DNA of 64,000 nt from Pseudomonas sp. KBW05 (GTDB taxonomy: Bacteria; Pseudomonadota; Gammaproteobacteria; Pseudomonadales; Pseudomonadaceae). The DNA lies in the NCBI RefSeq assembly GCF_003852405.1, contig NZ_QAJM01000007.1, positions 62,001-126,000 on the forward strand, in the 5' to 3' direction. The notes below the pieces were generated by a model, which worked only from the letters and a program-made list of their open reading frames with translations, was not told where the DNA came from and did not search any database. The position numbers were made by a program, and so were the translations under genes. This document shows, in pieces, positions 46,577 to 56,596 of this stretch. Every line of letters starts with the position of its first letter. Position 1 is the first letter of the stretch.

Positions 46577-48259
46577 TCAGCGCACCCGCACATATGTGCC
46601 TGGTGCCGCTTCCATCGGTGGGTAATTCTGGTTGCCCAGGGCGGTGAGGGTTTCGCGTTGCACGCCCGAGCGCTGCTGGATCCATTCCAGCCACTGCGGC
46701 CACCAACTGCCTTCGACGTGGTTGGCGTCGTAATACCAGGCGCGCGGGTCGCTGCTCAGCTTGGGGTTCTCGACGTAGTTGGCCTTGGGGTTGCCCGGTG
46801 GGTTGAGAATGCTCTGGATATGCCCGCTGTTGGACAGCACGAAGCGCTTGTCGCCGCCCAGCAATTGGGTGGAGCGATACACCGCGTCCCACGGCGTGAT
46901 GTGGTCGTTGATCCCGGCCACGCTGAAGCTGTCCACCGTGACTTTCTGCAAGTCGATGGGCGTGCCACATACCTCCAGGCCCCCGGGATGGCTCAGCGGG
47001 TTGTGCTTGAAGAAGTCCAGCAGGTCGCCGTGCAGCGCGGCGGGCAGGCGCGTGTTGTCGTTGTTCCAGTACAGGATGTCGAAGGCCGGTGGCTCCTTGC
47101 CCAGCAGGTAGTTGTTGATCCAGTAGTTCCAGATCAGGTCGTTGGGGCGCATCCAGGCGAACACCTTGGCCATGTCGCGACCGTCCAGCACGCCTTGTTG
47201 GTAGGAGCGGCGCTTGGCGGCTTCCAGGGTTTGCTCATCAACGAACAGGGTAGCGGGGCTGTCGATCTGGCTGTCCAGCAGGCTCACCAGGTAGCTGGCA
47301 CTGGAGATGCGCCGCAACTGGCGCTTGGCTTGCAGGTGGCCTTGCAGTGCGGCGATGGTCAGGCCGCCAGCGCAGGCGCCCATCAGGTTGACCTCGCGCG
47401 CGCCGGTGATCGCGCGGCACACGTTGAGCGCCTCTTCCAGCGCCGCGACGTAGGTGGACAGGCCCCACTCACGGTGACGCACATCCGGGTTGCGCCAGCT
47501 GACCATAAACGTCTGCAGCCCGTTTTTCAGGGCGTACTGCACAAAGCTGTTGGCCGGGCTCAGGTCGAAGATGTAGTACTTGTTGATTTGCGGCGGCACG
47601 ATCAACAGTGGCTTGGCGTACTGCTTTTCGCTCATGGGCTTGTACTGGATCAGCTCCAGCAGTTCATTGCGAAACACCACCGAACCTGGGGTCGTCGCCA
47701 CTGTCTTGCCGACTTCAAAGGCATGCTTGCTGACCTGGCGTGGCAGGCCGTTGTTGTGCAGCAGGTCTTCGACCAGGTGGGTCACGCCGCGCACCACGCT
47801 GTTGCCGCCGGAGTTGAGCAACTCTTTGATGGCCAGCGGGTTGAGCAGAGTGTTGGAAGGGGAGACGGCATCGTTGAGCAGGGAAAAGGCGAAGTGCGCA
47901 CGGGCGCGGTCATCGGCGCTCAGGGAGCTGTCGTCGATCCAGTGGCGGGTTTGCTTCTGCCAGCTCAGGTAGGCCTGCAAGCTGCGCCGATACAGCGGGT
48001 TGAGCTTCCAGGTGGGGTCGACGAAGCGGCTGTCGTTGGGGTTGGGCTCGTGCACGGTTTCGCCCAGCAAAACGCGGCCCAGCTGACCACTCAACACCCA
48101 GGCATGGCGGGCCGTGTGCAGCGGGTTGCGCAAGCCGTGGGCGGCCACGCTGCGCAGGGTCGAGAGCAAGTCCCGACCGCGCAGGCCGGTGATCGCATTT
48201 TGCGCATTGATGAACGCGGCCGGGGTGGGCGCCGGGTTCGTCACGGGTCTTTCTCGCAT
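46577..48259 (-). CDS. phaC2: Class II poly(3-hydroxyalkanoate) synthase 2
   Basis: Polymerises medium-chain (R)-3-hydroxyacyl-CoA into PHA. The 560-residue length is standard. The nucleophile Cys296 lies in the modified lipase box GACAGG, with the catalytic Asp in AGINDHITPW and His in SNSGHIQSIL. ATG at 48259 (MRERPVTNPAPTPAAF) follows GGAG; a longer in-frame extension has no support. It shares extended identity with phaC1. Confidence 0.96.
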   Translation of the reverse strand: MRERPVTNPAPTPAAFINAQNAITGLRGRDLLSTLRSVAAHGLRNPLHTARHAWVLSGQLGRVLLGETVHEPNPNDSRFVDPTWKLNPLYRRSLQAYLSWQKQTRHWIDDSSLSADDRARAHFAFSLLNDAVSPSNTLLNPLAIKELLNSGGNSVVRGVTHLVEDLLHNNGLPRQVSKHAFEVGKTVATTPGSVVFRNELLELIQYKPMSEKQYAKPLLIVPPQINKYYIFDLSPANSFVQYALKNGLQTFMVSWRNPDVRHREWGLSTYVAALEEALNVCRAITGAREVNLMGACAGGLTIAALQGHLQAKRQLRRISSASYLVSLLDSQIDSPATLFVDEQTLEAAKRRSYQQGVLDGRDMAKVFAWMRPNDLIWNYWINNYLLGKEPPAFDILYWNNDNTRLPAALHGDLLDFFKHNPLSHPGGLEVCGTPIDLQKVTVDSFSVAGINDHITPWDAVYRSTQLLGGDKRFVLSNSGHIQSILNPPGNPKANYVENPKLSSDPRAWYYDANHVEGSWWPQWLEWIQQRSGVQRETLTALGNQNYPPMEAAPGTYVRVR

Positions 48260-48347
48260 GAGCCAACACTCCTTCGTCAAGCCATCAACAGGCACGCCAA
48301 TTCAGAACCATAGTCGGTTCTTGGCAAGTTGCGCGGCGGTGTGGTCC

Positions 48348-49193
48348 TTACACGGCCGGTCGCGGATGAATCACCGCACGCATGCGCTCCTCCTCGAGAA
48401 ATTTCATGATGATCGGCGCCACGGCTTCGGCCCGGGTGATCAGGAACAGGTGGCCGTCATCGATGATGTGCAACTGTGCGTTGGGAATGCGCCAGGCGAG
48501 CATGCGCATGTTGATCAGCGGGATCAGCGGGTCGTCGTCCCCCGCTAGCACCAGGGTCGGCTGGCGGATCTTGTGCAGCCAGTGGATGCTGGTCCAGCCC
48601 AGCCCGGCGAACAGTTGCCAGTAGTAACCGAGCTTGCCGGCCGAACGCACTTTGCTCGCGTGCTCGGCGGCGAGTTTCGAATCACGACGGAACGAGCCGC
48701 CGTAAATCATCGGCGCGATGCGCACCACGTGGGACGGTTGGATATAACGGCGCGGGCTGGCCATCAGCCATAGCACCTTCGGCTTGCCCGGTACCATCAC
48801 CGCGCCTGCTGCCGTGGCTGCGAGGATCAGCTTCTTGCAGCGCTCCGGGTAGTCGTAGGCAAATTGCTGCGCCAGCGCGCCGCCCCACGAAACGCCCACC
48901 ACACTGACTTGGCCGTAGTCGAGGTAATCGAGCATGCGCGCCGTCAGCTTGGCCAGGCCGGGAAAGCGGTAGGGTCGCTTGGGCGTCGACGAGCCGCCGA
49001 CGCCCGGCACATCGAAGGCGATCACTTCCAGGTCCGGGTCCAGCGCCTGGACGAACGGAAACACCAACTCAAGGTTGGCGCCGATGCCATTGAAGATCAG
49101 CAGCGGCGTCAAGTGAGGCTTGCCCGGGCGCACCGCCGTGCGGATGGTCTGGCCATCCAGGTCGATGGTGCGGAAGATGAACGGTTGCGGCAT
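48348..49193 (-). CDS. phaZ: Intracellular PHA depolymerase
   Basis: Degrades stored mcl-PHA to release 3-hydroxyacids, allowing turnover of the granule. The 281-residue alpha/beta hydrolase carries Ser102 in GVSWGG, with Asp in LAGDDDPLIP and His in IIDDGHLFLI completing the triad. ATG at 49193 (MPQPFIFRTIDLDGQ) matches P. putida PhaZ; an upstream TTG adds only two residues. It lies between the two synthase genes. Confidence 0.96.
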   Translation of the reverse strand: MPQPFIFRTIDLDGQTIRTAVRPGKPHLTPLLIFNGIGANLELVFPFVQALDPDLEVIAFDVPGVGGSSTPKRPYRFPGLAKLTARMLDYLDYGQVSVVGVSWGGALAQQFAYDYPERCKKLILAATAAGAVMVPGKPKVLWLMASPRRYIQPSHVVRIAPMIYGGSFRRDSKLAAEHASKVRSAGKLGYYWQLFAGLGWTSIHWLHKIRQPTLVLAGDDDPLIPLINMRMLAWRIPNAQLHIIDDGHLFLITRAEAVAPIIMKFLEEERMRAVIHPRPAV

Positions 49194-49240
49194 GCTCAAG
49201 CCCTGTGAAGTGGTGCTGTTTATCTGTAGGAACTCGGTCC

Positions 49241-49333
49241 ATGTGGGAGCTGGCTTGCCTGCGATGGCATTCCTCCAGTCAGCCCATCAGCTCACTGACC
49301 CACCGCTATCGCAGGCAAGCCAGCTCCCACACT
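49241..49333. repeat. REPIN between phaC1 and phaZ
   Basis: An inverted pair using the tgtgggagctggcttgcctg (gcgat) variant on both sides, inside the phaC1ZC2D operon. The resulting hairpin in the transcript could modulate expression of phaZ relative to phaC1. Confidence 0.9.
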
Positions 49334-49358
49334 GACTGCATTTCAGCCATACATCTGG

Positions 49359-51038
49359 TTATCGTTCGTGTACATAAGTGCCCGGCGCCGCTTCCGCTGC
49401 GGCGTAAGTCTTGTTGCCCAAACTCGTAGGTGCCTTCTTCAGCTTCCCGGCCCGCTCCGCCTGCCACGCCTGCCAATGCAACCACCAGGAATCGGTGTGC
49501 TTGGTGGCATTTTCCTGCCAGTCCAGCGGCTTCGCCGTCAGGCTGTCGCTGGTCTGGTAGCGCGCCTTGGGGTTGCCCGGTGGGTTGAGGATGCTCTGGA
49601 TATGCCCGCTGCTGGACAGCACGAACTCGACCTTGCCACCAAACAGCTGCGCCGATTTGTAGCAAGACTGCCACGGCGTGATGTGGTCGTTGGTGCCGGC
49701 CAGTGAGTAGATATCCGCGGTGACTTGCTTGAGGTCGATGGGCGTGCCGCACACTTCCAGGGCGTTGGCGCGTACCAGCGGGTTGTTTTTGAACAGTTCG
49801 ATCAGGTCGCCGTGGAACGCGGCTGGCAAGCGTGTGGTGTCGTTGTTCCAGAACAGGATGTCGAACACCGGCGGCTCGTTGCCCAGCAGGTAGTTGTTGA
49901 CCCAGTAGTTCCAGATCAGGTCGTTGGGGCGCATCCAGGCGAACACCTTGGCCATGTCGCGGCCTTCGAGCACGCCGGCCTGGTAGGAATGGCGCTTGGC
50001 CGCTTCCAGGGTCTGCTCGTCGACGAACAGCGCGACTTGGGTGTCCAGGGTAGTGTCCAGCACGCTCACCAGCAGGGTCAGGGCGTTGACCTTCTTCTCC
50101 CCCAGCGCCGCGTAATGGCCGAGCAGGGCGGTGCAGGTGATGCCACCGGAGCAGGCGCCGAGCATGTTGATGTCTTTGCTGCCGGTGATCGCGGTGACCA
50201 CATCCACCGCTTCCTTCAGCGCCTCGATATAGGTCGACAGCCCCCACTCGCGCTGCGCCTTGGTCGGGTTGCGCCAGCTGACGATAAAGGTCTGCTGGCC
50301 GTTGCGCAGGCAGAAACGCGCCAGGCTCTTATCCGGGCTCAGGTCGAATACGTAGAATTTGTTGATCTGCGGCGGCACTACCAACAGCGGGCGCTCGTGC
50401 ACCTGTTCGGTGATCGGCTTGTACTGGATCAGCTCCAGCACGTCGTTGCGAAACACCACGGCGCCTTCGCTGGTGCCCAGGGTCTTGCCCACTTCAAAGG
50501 CGCCCATGTTGACCTGGCTCGGCATGCCGCCGTTGTGCACCATGTCCTTGGCCAGGTGGGACAAACCGTCCAGCAGGCTCTTGCCACCGGTTTCAAAGAA
50601 GCGTTTGACCGCCGCCGGGTTCGCCGCACTGTTGGTGGGCGCCATGGCTTCGGTCATCAGGTTGATCACGAAGTGGCCGCGGCTGATGTCCTGTTCCGAC
50701 AGGTTGCTGTCGCCGATCCAGTCGTGCAGTTCCTTGCGCCACGCCAGGTAGGTTTGCAGGTAGCGCTTGTAGAGCGGGTTCTGGCTCCAGGCAGGGTCGT
50801 GGAAGCGACGGTCATCGCTTTCGGGCACCAGCTCGGATTTGCCGAACATCACGTTCTTCAATTCGACGCCGAAGTGGGCGACGTGCTTGACGCTGTGCAA
50901 CGGTTGCTTGATGGCTTGGGTCAACACCATCTTCGCCGAGGCGAGTAAGTCCTTTTTCCGTAACGCGATGATCGGGTTGAGCCCCAGGGTGTTTTCCGAG
51001 GCCTGGCGTTTCAAGTCATCGTTGTTCTTGTTACTCAT
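49359..51038 (-). CDS. phaC1: Class II poly(3-hydroxyalkanoate) synthase 1
   Basis: The principal mcl-PHA synthase, 559 residues as in relatives. Cys296 sits in GACSGG; the catalytic Asp is in AGTNDHITPW near 451 and His in SSSGHIQSIL near 479. It starts MSNKNNDDLKRQASENTLGL. A sigma-54-like promoter lies about 120 bp upstream. It leads phaZ, phaC2 and phaD. Confidence 0.97.
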   Translation of the reverse strand: MSNKNNDDLKRQASENTLGLNPIIALRKKDLLASAKMVLTQAIKQPLHSVKHVAHFGVELKNVMFGKSELVPESDDRRFHDPAWSQNPLYKRYLQTYLAWRKELHDWIGDSNLSEQDISRGHFVINLMTEAMAPTNSAANPAAVKRFFETGGKSLLDGLSHLAKDMVHNGGMPSQVNMGAFEVGKTLGTSEGAVVFRNDVLELIQYKPITEQVHERPLLVVPPQINKFYVFDLSPDKSLARFCLRNGQQTFIVSWRNPTKAQREWGLSTYIEALKEAVDVVTAITGSKDINMLGACSGGITCTALLGHYAALGEKKVNALTLLVSVLDTTLDTQVALFVDEQTLEAAKRHSYQAGVLEGRDMAKVFAWMRPNDLIWNYWVNNYLLGNEPPVFDILFWNNDTTRLPAAFHGDLIELFKNNPLVRANALEVCGTPIDLKQVTADIYSLAGTNDHITPWQSCYKSAQLFGGKVEFVLSSSGHIQSILNPPGNPKARYQTSDSLTAKPLDWQENATKHTDSWWLHWQAWQAERAGKLKKAPTSLGNKTYAAAEAAPGTYVHER

Positions 51039-51156
51039 CTACGACGCTCCATTGTCCGAAAGACGAGTACCGGCTACCGCTCTGTGCACCAAGTTTCGAT
51101 ACACGACACAAGCCAGGTACTGCGACTCGGGTGACCGTTGATACCGCATCGTCAAA

Positions 51157-51177
51157 TGCAGGGAACTTGCCAGTTCC
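51157..51177 (-). promoter_or_regulatory. Sigma-54-like promoter and overlapping inverted repeat before phaC1
   Basis: On the minus strand CTGGCAAGTTCCCTGCA (51173 down to 51157) has GG and GC separated by ten bases and matches nearly all of the -24/-12 consensus. A perfect inverted repeat GGAACT-TGCC-AGTTCC (51162-51177) overlaps it and could bind a dimeric regulator such as PhaD. A sigma-54 promoter before phaC1 has been described in P. aeruginosa; the transcription start would be near 51146. Confidence 0.7.
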
Positions 51178-51289
51178 ATTGGTTACCCGAGTTTAATTTT
51201 TTTCGCAAGCGGGCCATTCGTTGGCCACGCGACAGGGCATTCAAGCAGATGAAATTAGAAAATGCCTTCTAAAGCGCAAGACCCCTGGG

Positions 51290-51667
51290 CTAGAGCATCA
51301 GCCGCACGACCGATTGGCTCGGGTCGCGGGTTTTGCCGGCGGCTTTGAGTTCGGCCAAATAATCGGCCCACAGCGCGTCCTGGCGTACGGCCAGTTGGTA
51401 GAGGTAGTCCCAGGTGAACAGTCCGCTGTCATGGCCATCGTCGAAGGTCAATTTGAGTGCGTACTGGCCGGCCGGTTCGATCTTGGTCAGGCGCACGTTG
51501 AGCTTGCCGAATTGCAGGATCGGTTTGCCGTGGCCCTGGACCTCGGCGGAAGGCGAGTGGGTGCGCAGCAGCTCGGCGGGGAGTTGGTAAACCTCGTCGG
51601 GGCCGTAGGTGAGGCCGAGGGTGTTGGAGGTTTTGTGCAGGTTTACGGCAGTAGGAAATTTGGTCAT
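51290..51667 (-). CDS. DUF971 family protein
   Basis: A 125-residue protein matching the DUF971 domain (also the N-terminal part of gamma-butyrobetaine hydroxylase). The segment LGLTYGPDEVYQLPAELLRTHSPSAEV followed by LTKIEPAGQYALKLTFDDGHDSGLFTWDYLYQLA is typical. Function unknown; members are small cytosolic proteins, some linked to iron-sulfur cluster or tRNA-related loci. In pseudomonads it commonly sits after hslVU; here a REPIN separates them. Confidence 0.85.
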   Translation of the reverse strand: MTKFPTAVNLHKTSNTLGLTYGPDEVYQLPAELLRTHSPSAEVQGHGKPILQFGKLNVRLTKIEPAGQYALKLTFDDGHDSGLFTWDYLYQLAVRQDALWADYLAELKAAGKTRDPSQSVVRLML

Positions 51668-51698
51668 GGCGATAATCCTGAAGAAACCGGCTCAAAAA

Positions 51699-51788
51699 AT
51701 GTGGGAGCGGGCTTGCTCGCGAATGCGGTGTGTCAGTCACACAAGTATTGACTGATACACCGCATTCGCGAGCAAGCCCGCTCCCACA
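51699..51788. repeat. REPIN
   Basis: Standard inverted pair of the main REP family between hslU and the DUF971 gene. Confidence 0.92.
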
Positions 51789-51815
51789 ATAAAGCAAAGC
51801 GGTTCTGCGTGAAGC

Positions 51816-53153
51816 TTACAGAATGTAGCGAGACAGATCTTCGTTCTGCGCCAATTCGCCCAAGTGGCTGTTGACGTAATCAGCGTCGATCTTGATCACT
51901 TCGCCATTCTGCGCTCCAGCCAGGTCGCCAGCGCTGAAGGACACTTCTTCCAGCAAACGCTCCAGCAACGTGTGCAAACGACGCGCACCGATGTTCTCGG
52001 TCTTCTCGTTGACCTGCCAGGCGATCTCCGCCAGGCGCTTGATGCCGTCCGGCTGGAACTCGATGCCCAAACCTTCGGTTTTCAGCAGCTCACGGTACTG
52101 CTCGGTAAGCGACGCATGGGGCTCGCTGAGGATGCGCTCGAAGTCGCCCGGGGTCAGCGCCTTGAGCTCCACACGAATCGGCAGGCGGCCTTGCAGCTCC
52201 GGCACCAGGTCGCTTGGCTTGCTCAGGTGGAACGCACCCGAGGCGATAAACAGGATGTGGTCGGTCTTGACCATGCCCAGCTTGGTGTTCACGGTGCAGC
52301 CTTCGATCAGCGGCAGCAGGTCGCGCTGTACGCCTTCGCGGGAGACATCGACGCCACCGGAGTTGCCGCGCTTGGCCACCTTGTCGATCTCATCGATAAA
52401 CACGATACCGTGCTGCTCGACGGCTTCCAGGGCCTTGGCCTTGAGCTCTTCCTCATTCACCAGGCGCCCGGCTTCTTCGTCGCGCACCAGTTTCAGCGCT
52501 TCCTTCACCTTGAGCTTGCGGCTTTTCTTCTTGCCCTTGCCCATGTTGGCGAACAGGTTCTGCAACTGGCTGGTCATTTCTTCCATGCCAGGCGGCGCAG
52601 AGATATCGACGCCGGAGACTTCGGCGACTTCGATCTCGATTTCCTTGTCGTCCAACTGGCCTTCACGCAGGCGCTTGCGGAACAGCTGACGGGTGTTGGA
52701 ATCCGAGCTCGGCGCCGGGTCTTCGTTGAAACCCATGCGCGCTGGCGGCAGCAGGGCGTCGAGGATGCGTTCTTCAGCGGCGTCTTCGGCGCGGTGGCTG
52801 ACCTTGGTCATTTCCTGTTCGCGCAGCAGTTTCAGCGCAGCGTCGGCGAGGTCACGAATGATCGACTCAACGTCGCGGCCCACATAGCCCACTTCGGTGA
52901 ACTTGGTGGCTTCGACCTTGATGAACGGCGCGTTGGCCAGCTTGGCCAGGCGACGGGCGATTTCGGTTTTACCGACGCCGGTAGGACCGATCATCAGGAT
53001 GTTCTTTGGCGTTACTTCAACGCGCAGTTCTTCGGGCAGTTGCATCCGGCGCCAGCGGTTACGCAGCGCGATGGCAACGGCGCGCTTGGCATCGTCCTGG
53101 CCGATGATATGGCGGTTGAGTTCGTGGACGATTTCGCGGGGAGTCATGGACAT
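51816..53153 (-). CDS. hslU: ATP-dependent protease ATPase subunit HslU
   Basis: AAA+ unfoldase that feeds substrates to HslV. The 445-residue protein has Walker [10 protein letters not shown] near residue 57, the pore motif GYVGRD near 87, Walker B IVFIDEID near 248, and sensor/arginine residues in [11 protein letters not shown] near 391. The C-terminal tail EDLSRYIL inserts between HslV subunits to activate it. ATG at 53153 gives [20 protein letters not shown]. It is about 37 bp after hslV. Confidence 0.97.
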   Translation of the reverse strand: MSMTPREIVHELNRHIIGQDDAKRAVAIALRNRWRRMQLPEELRVEVTPKNILMIGPTGVGKTEIARRLAKLANAPFIKVEATKFTEVGYVGRDVESIIRDLADAALKLLREQEMTKVSHRAEDAAEERILDALLPPARMGFNEDPAPSSDSNTRQLFRKRLREGQLDDKEIEIEVAEVSGVDISAPPGMEEMTSQLQNLFANMGKGKKKSRKLKVKEALKLVRDEEAGRLVNEEELKAKALEAVEQHGIVFIDEIDKVAKRGNSGGVDVSREGVQRDLLPLIEGCTVNTKLGMVKTDHILFIASGAFHLSKPSDLVPELQGRLPIRVELKALTPGDFERILSEPHASLTEQYRELLKTEGLGIEFQPDGIKRLAEIAWQVNEKTENIGARRLHTLLERLLEEVSFSAGDLAGAQNGEVIKIDADYVNSHLGELAQNEDLSRYIL

Positions 53154-53190
53154 AGTGTTTGGCGGCCTCAAGCGGGAATAAGCCTAGGGC

Positions 53191-53721
53191 TTATTCGGCG
53201 AGGTCCTGCTCCTCAATGGTCAGGTTGTGGTTGGTGAACACGCAGATATCGCCGGCGATGCCCAAGGCGGTCTCGACGATTTCACGGGCCGACAGGTCGG
53301 TTTTCTTCAACAGTGCGCTGGCCGCAGCCTGGGCGTAGCCGCCACCGGAGCCCATGGCGATCAAGCCGTTTTCTGGCTCGACCACGTCACCGTTGCCGGT
53401 GATGATCAGCGATGCGTCTTTGTTGGCAACGGCCAGCATGGCTTCCAGGCGGCTGAGGGAGCGGTCGGTGCGCCATTCTTTGGCGAGTTCGACCGCAGCG
53501 CGCACGAGGTGGCCCTGGTGTTTTTCCAGCTGGCCTTCGAAACGTTCGAACAGGGTGAAGGCGTCGGCGGTGGCACCGGCAAAACCGGCGAGCACTTGGC
53601 CGTGGTACAGGCGGCGCACTTTCTTGGCGTTGCCTTTCATCACGGTGTTGCCGAGGGAAACCTGGCCGTCGCCGCCCATGACGACTTTGCCGTGGCGACG
53701 TACTGAAACGATGGTGGTCAA
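53191..53721 (-). CDS. hslV: ATP-dependent protease peptidase subunit HslV
   Basis: Proteasome-like peptidase, 176 residues. The mature enzyme uses an N-terminal threonine as nucleophile, so the codon before [19 protein letters not shown] must be the initiator. In this sequence that codon is TTG at 53721, with GGAGA upstream. An in-frame ATG 15 bases earlier would add five residues before the threonine and block autoprocessing. A sigma-32-like promoter lies about 50 bp upstream. Confidence 0.96.
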   Translation of the reverse strand: MTTIVSVRRHGKVVMGGDGQVSLGNTVMKGNAKKVRRLYHGQVLAGFAGATADAFTLFERFEGQLEKHQGHLVRAAVELAKEWRTDRSLSRLEAMLAVANKDASLIITGNGDVVEPENGLIAMGSGGGYAQAAASALLKKTDLSAREIVETALGIAGDICVFTNHNLTIEEQDLAE

Positions 53722-53768
53722 GGGGAGAGTCTCCACGCAGCGGGGCGAAAATGCCCTGGTGAAAACTG

Positions 53769-53796
53769 ATATGGGGATGGTGGGGGGGATTTCAAC
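53769..53796 (-). promoter_or_regulatory. Sigma-32 (heat-shock) promoter of hslVU
   Basis: On the minus strand GTTGAA (53796-53791), a 14-base spacer and CCCCATAT (53776-53769) match the RpoH consensus CTTGAA/CCCCATNT with one mismatch. The expected start is near 53762, about 40 bases before hslV. Heat-shock control of hslVU is well established in other bacteria. Confidence 0.75.
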
Positions 53797-53864
53797 CGTG
53801 GGGGCGGTGTGCGGACGAGTGGTGTCTATTGGTCTGACACACTCTTGAGAACGCTATAGATCAA

Positions 53865-53956
53865 ATGTGGGAGCGGGCTTGCTCGCGAAAGCGGTGTGTC
53901 AGTCGCCGAAAATACTGACTGATCTACCGCATTCGCGAGCAAGCCCGCTCCCACAT
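53865..53956. repeat. REPIN
   Basis: Standard inverted pair of the main REP family in the gap between the SPOR-domain gene and the hslV promoter. Confidence 0.92.
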
Positions 53957-53978
53957 GGGGCCAGCTGTGTTCTTGGGG

Positions 53979-54680
53979 TCAGCGGCTCTGGCGTTGTTGT
54001 AACAACAGGTTGCTAAACCCTGCGCCGGCCAGTTGCTTCTGTGCCACGGTCAGCTGTTCACGGTTGCTGAACGGCCCCACCAGCACGCGATACCAGGTCG
54101 CATCCTTCACCGTGCCTGATTCCACCGTCACTGCCTGGCCCAGCAGAATGATCTGTGCCCGTACACGATCCGCATCCGCCTGCTTGGGGAACGAGCCCGC
54201 TTGCAGGAAGAACTTGGTCACCGGCGCTGCCTTGGTTTCGGCAACCGGCGGCGGTGGCGGCGGGGTGATCCCGGCCAAGGCGGCCTGGGCGCGCGCCGTG
54301 TCGATTTTCGCCGCTTCCGCTGGCGTCACCGGAGTGGTCGGTACTTGAGGCGTCGGCAGGGTTTTCTCCGGCACGGCGTCAGGCGGCACGATCACTTCCG
54401 ATTCCGGCAGCAGCGTGTAGAAGTCGTACTTCGGCTTCACCGGTGCCGTAGGGCTCGGCGCAGTCTTGTTGGCTTCGGCCATTTTCGTGGCCTTCTGCTG
54501 TTCCTGCTTGACCCGTTTGACGTCGTCGCCCTTGCCCGGGTCCAGTTTCATCAGGAACACGATAAACGCGCCCACCGTAAGACCGATGGCCATCCACAGC
54601 CAGCCCGGAATCGGCTTCTTCGCCGGGGCCTGGTAGCGGCTGGCGCCGCGCTTGGGTGCAGGTTTTTTCTTGGCAGCCAA
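53979..54680 (-). CDS. SPOR-domain cell division protein, FtsN-like
   Basis: A 233-residue bitopic membrane protein: a basic cytoplasmic stretch (KKKPAPKRGASRYQAPAKK), one membrane helix (GWLWMAIGLTVGAFIVFLM, about 26-44), a proline-rich linker, and a C-terminal SPOR domain (FFLQAGSFPKQADADRVRAQ to QLAGAGFSNLLLQQ) that binds denuded septal peptidoglycan. It is about one base from the argS stop and starts with TTG at 54680, with GGAG inside the end of argS. FtsN-like identity is inferred from architecture and from the usual place after argS in pseudomonads. Confidence 0.88.
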   Translation of the reverse strand: MAAKKKPAPKRGASRYQAPAKKPIPGWLWMAIGLTVGAFIVFLMKLDPGKGDDVKRVKQEQQKATKMAEANKTAPSPTAPVKPKYDFYTLLPESEVIVPPDAVPEKTLPTPQVPTTPVTPAEAAKIDTARAQAALAGITPPPPPPVAETKAAPVTKFFLQAGSFPKQADADRVRAQIILLGQAVTVESGTVKDATWYRVLVGPFSNREQLTVAQKQLAGAGFSNLLLQQRQSR

Positions 54681-54681
54681 C

Positions 54682-56418
54682 TTACATGCGCTCCAGGGTT
54701 TCCAGGCCCAACAGCTCCAGGCCTTGCTTGAGGGTGCGTCCAGCCAGGGCGGCGAGGCGCAGGCGGCTTTGCTTCTGGGCTTCGTCGTCGGCGCTGAGGA
54801 TCGGGCAGTTCTCGTAGAAGCTGGAGAACAGGCCGGCGACTTCGTACAGATAGGTGCAGAGGATGTGCGGTGTGCCTTTCTCGCCGACGCTGTTCAGCAC
54901 TTCGCCGAATTGTGCCAGCTTGGCCGCCAGCTCCTGTTCGTGCGGGGCATCCAGCACGATCTGGCCTTCAACTTCGCTGAAATCCTTGCCCAGCTTGCGG
55001 AACACGCCGGCAACGCGGGTGTAGGCGTAAAGCAGGTACGGCGCGGTGTTGCCTTCGAAGTTGAGCATCAGCTCGAAGTTGAAGCTGTAGTCGCTGGTGC
55101 GGTGCTTGGACAGGTCGGCGTATTTCACCGCGCCAATGCCCACCACGCGGGCGATGTTGCGCAGGTCGGCCTCGGCCAGCTCCGGGTTCTTTTCCTTCAC
55201 CAGGTTGTAGGCGCGTTCCTGGGCTTCGTTGAGCAGGTCGATCAGCTTCACGGTGCCGCCGTCGCGGGTCTTGAACGGGCGGCCATCGGCGCCGTTCATG
55301 GTGCCAAAACCCATGTGTTCCATGTGCATCGGGTGCGTCACGAAGCCTGCGCGACGCGCCACTTCGAACACCTGCTGGAAGTGCAGGGCCTGGCGCTGGT
55401 CGACGAAGTACAGGGCACGATCAGCCTTGAGCACGCCGCTGCGGTAGCGCACGGCCGCCAGGTCAGTGGTGGCATACAGATAGCCGCCATCGGCCTTGAC
55501 GATGATCACCGGCAGCGGCTCGCCTTCGGCGGTCTTGAATTCTTCAAGGAACACGCACTGCGCGCCGTTGCTTTCCACCAGCAGGCCCTTGGCCTTGAGG
55601 TCGTTGACCACGTTGATCAGGTCGTCGTTGTAGGCGCTTTCGCCCATCACGTCGGCCATGGTCAGTTTGACGTTGAGCAGCTCGTAGATTTCCTGGCAGT
55701 GGGACAGGGAAATCTCACGGAAGCGGCCCCACAGCTCCAGGCATTCCGGGTCGCCGGCTTGCAGCTTGACCACCAGGCCACGGGCGCGGTCGGCGAACTC
55801 TTCGGATTCGTCGAAGCGCTTCTTCGCGGCGCGGTAGAAGTTTTCCAGGTCCGACAGCTCGTTGCTGGTGATCGGGTTTTCTTGCAGGTACGCCATCAGC
55901 ATGCCGAACTGGGTGCCCCAGTCGCCCACGTGGTTCTGGCGGATCACGGTGTCGCCGAGGAACTCCAGCACCCGTGCCACGCCGTCACCGATGATGGTGG
56001 AGCGCAGGTGGCCCACGTGCATCTCTTTGGCCAGGTTCGGTGCCGACAGGTCGATGGCCACGCGTTGCAGCGGGCCAGCCTTGCGCACGCCGATCTTGGC
56101 GTCGGCCAGGGCGGCGTCCAGGCGCGAAGCCAGGGCCTGGGTGTTCTGGAAGAAGTTGATAAAGCCCGGGCCGGCGATTTCGGCCTTGGTCACGCTTTCG
56201 TCGGCCGGCAGGGCGGCGATGATCTTTTCCGCGAGGTCGCGCGGCTTCATGCCTGCGGGCTTGGACAGCATCATCGCGATGTTGCTGGCGAAGTCGCCGT
56301 GGGTCTTGTCGCGGGTGTTTTCCACCTGGATCGCCGGCGTCAGGCCTTCAGGCAACACACCTTCGTTGACGAGTTGGGTGAGGGCTTGTTGGATCAGCTG
56401 GCGAATGGTGTCTTTCAT
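54682..56418 (-). CDS. argS: Arginyl-tRNA synthetase
   Basis: Class I synthetase charging tRNA-Arg. The 578-residue protein has the N-terminal Add-1 domain, the HIGH-type motif in [17 protein letters not shown] near 125, and the C-terminal anticodon-binding domain ending [10 protein letters not shown]. Like many ArgRS it lacks a canonical KMSKS. ATG at 56418 ([20 protein letters not shown]) follows AGAGAA. It is followed by the SPOR-domain gene. Confidence 0.97.
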   Translation of the reverse strand: MKDTIRQLIQQALTQLVNEGVLPEGLTPAIQVENTRDKTHGDFASNIAMMLSKPAGMKPRDLAEKIIAALPADESVTKAEIAGPGFINFFQNTQALASRLDAALADAKIGVRKAGPLQRVAIDLSAPNLAKEMHVGHLRSTIIGDGVARVLEFLGDTVIRQNHVGDWGTQFGMLMAYLQENPITSNELSDLENFYRAAKKRFDESEEFADRARGLVVKLQAGDPECLELWGRFREISLSHCQEIYELLNVKLTMADVMGESAYNDDLINVVNDLKAKGLLVESNGAQCVFLEEFKTAEGEPLPVIIVKADGGYLYATTDLAAVRYRSGVLKADRALYFVDQRQALHFQQVFEVARRAGFVTHPMHMEHMGFGTMNGADGRPFKTRDGGTVKLIDLLNEAQERAYNLVKEKNPELAEADLRNIARVVGIGAVKYADLSKHRTSDYSFNFELMLNFEGNTAPYLLYAYTRVAGVFRKLGKDFSEVEGQIVLDAPHEQELAAKLAQFGEVLNSVGEKGTPHILCTYLYEVAGLFSSFYENCPILSADDEAQKQSRLRLAALAGRTLKQGLELLGLETLERM

Positions 56419-56536
56419 GGTGTTCTCTTTGTGCCGCAAGCGACAGCGCGCGATGCGCGGGTGGAAAAACTGGGCATTATCCGTGGGGAGGGCGGGCTTG
56501 CCAACCGTTCAGACGGGTTGGCGGACCTGCGGGCCT

Positions 56537-56562
56537 CATCGCGGGCAAGCCCGCTCCCACAT
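56537..56562. repeat. Single REP
   Basis: One right-type arm (cgggcaagcccgctcccaca) between argS and priA. Confidence 0.8.
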
Positions 56563-56596
56563 TTAAGGGGGTTCACAATTCAAACTGTGGAGTGGA

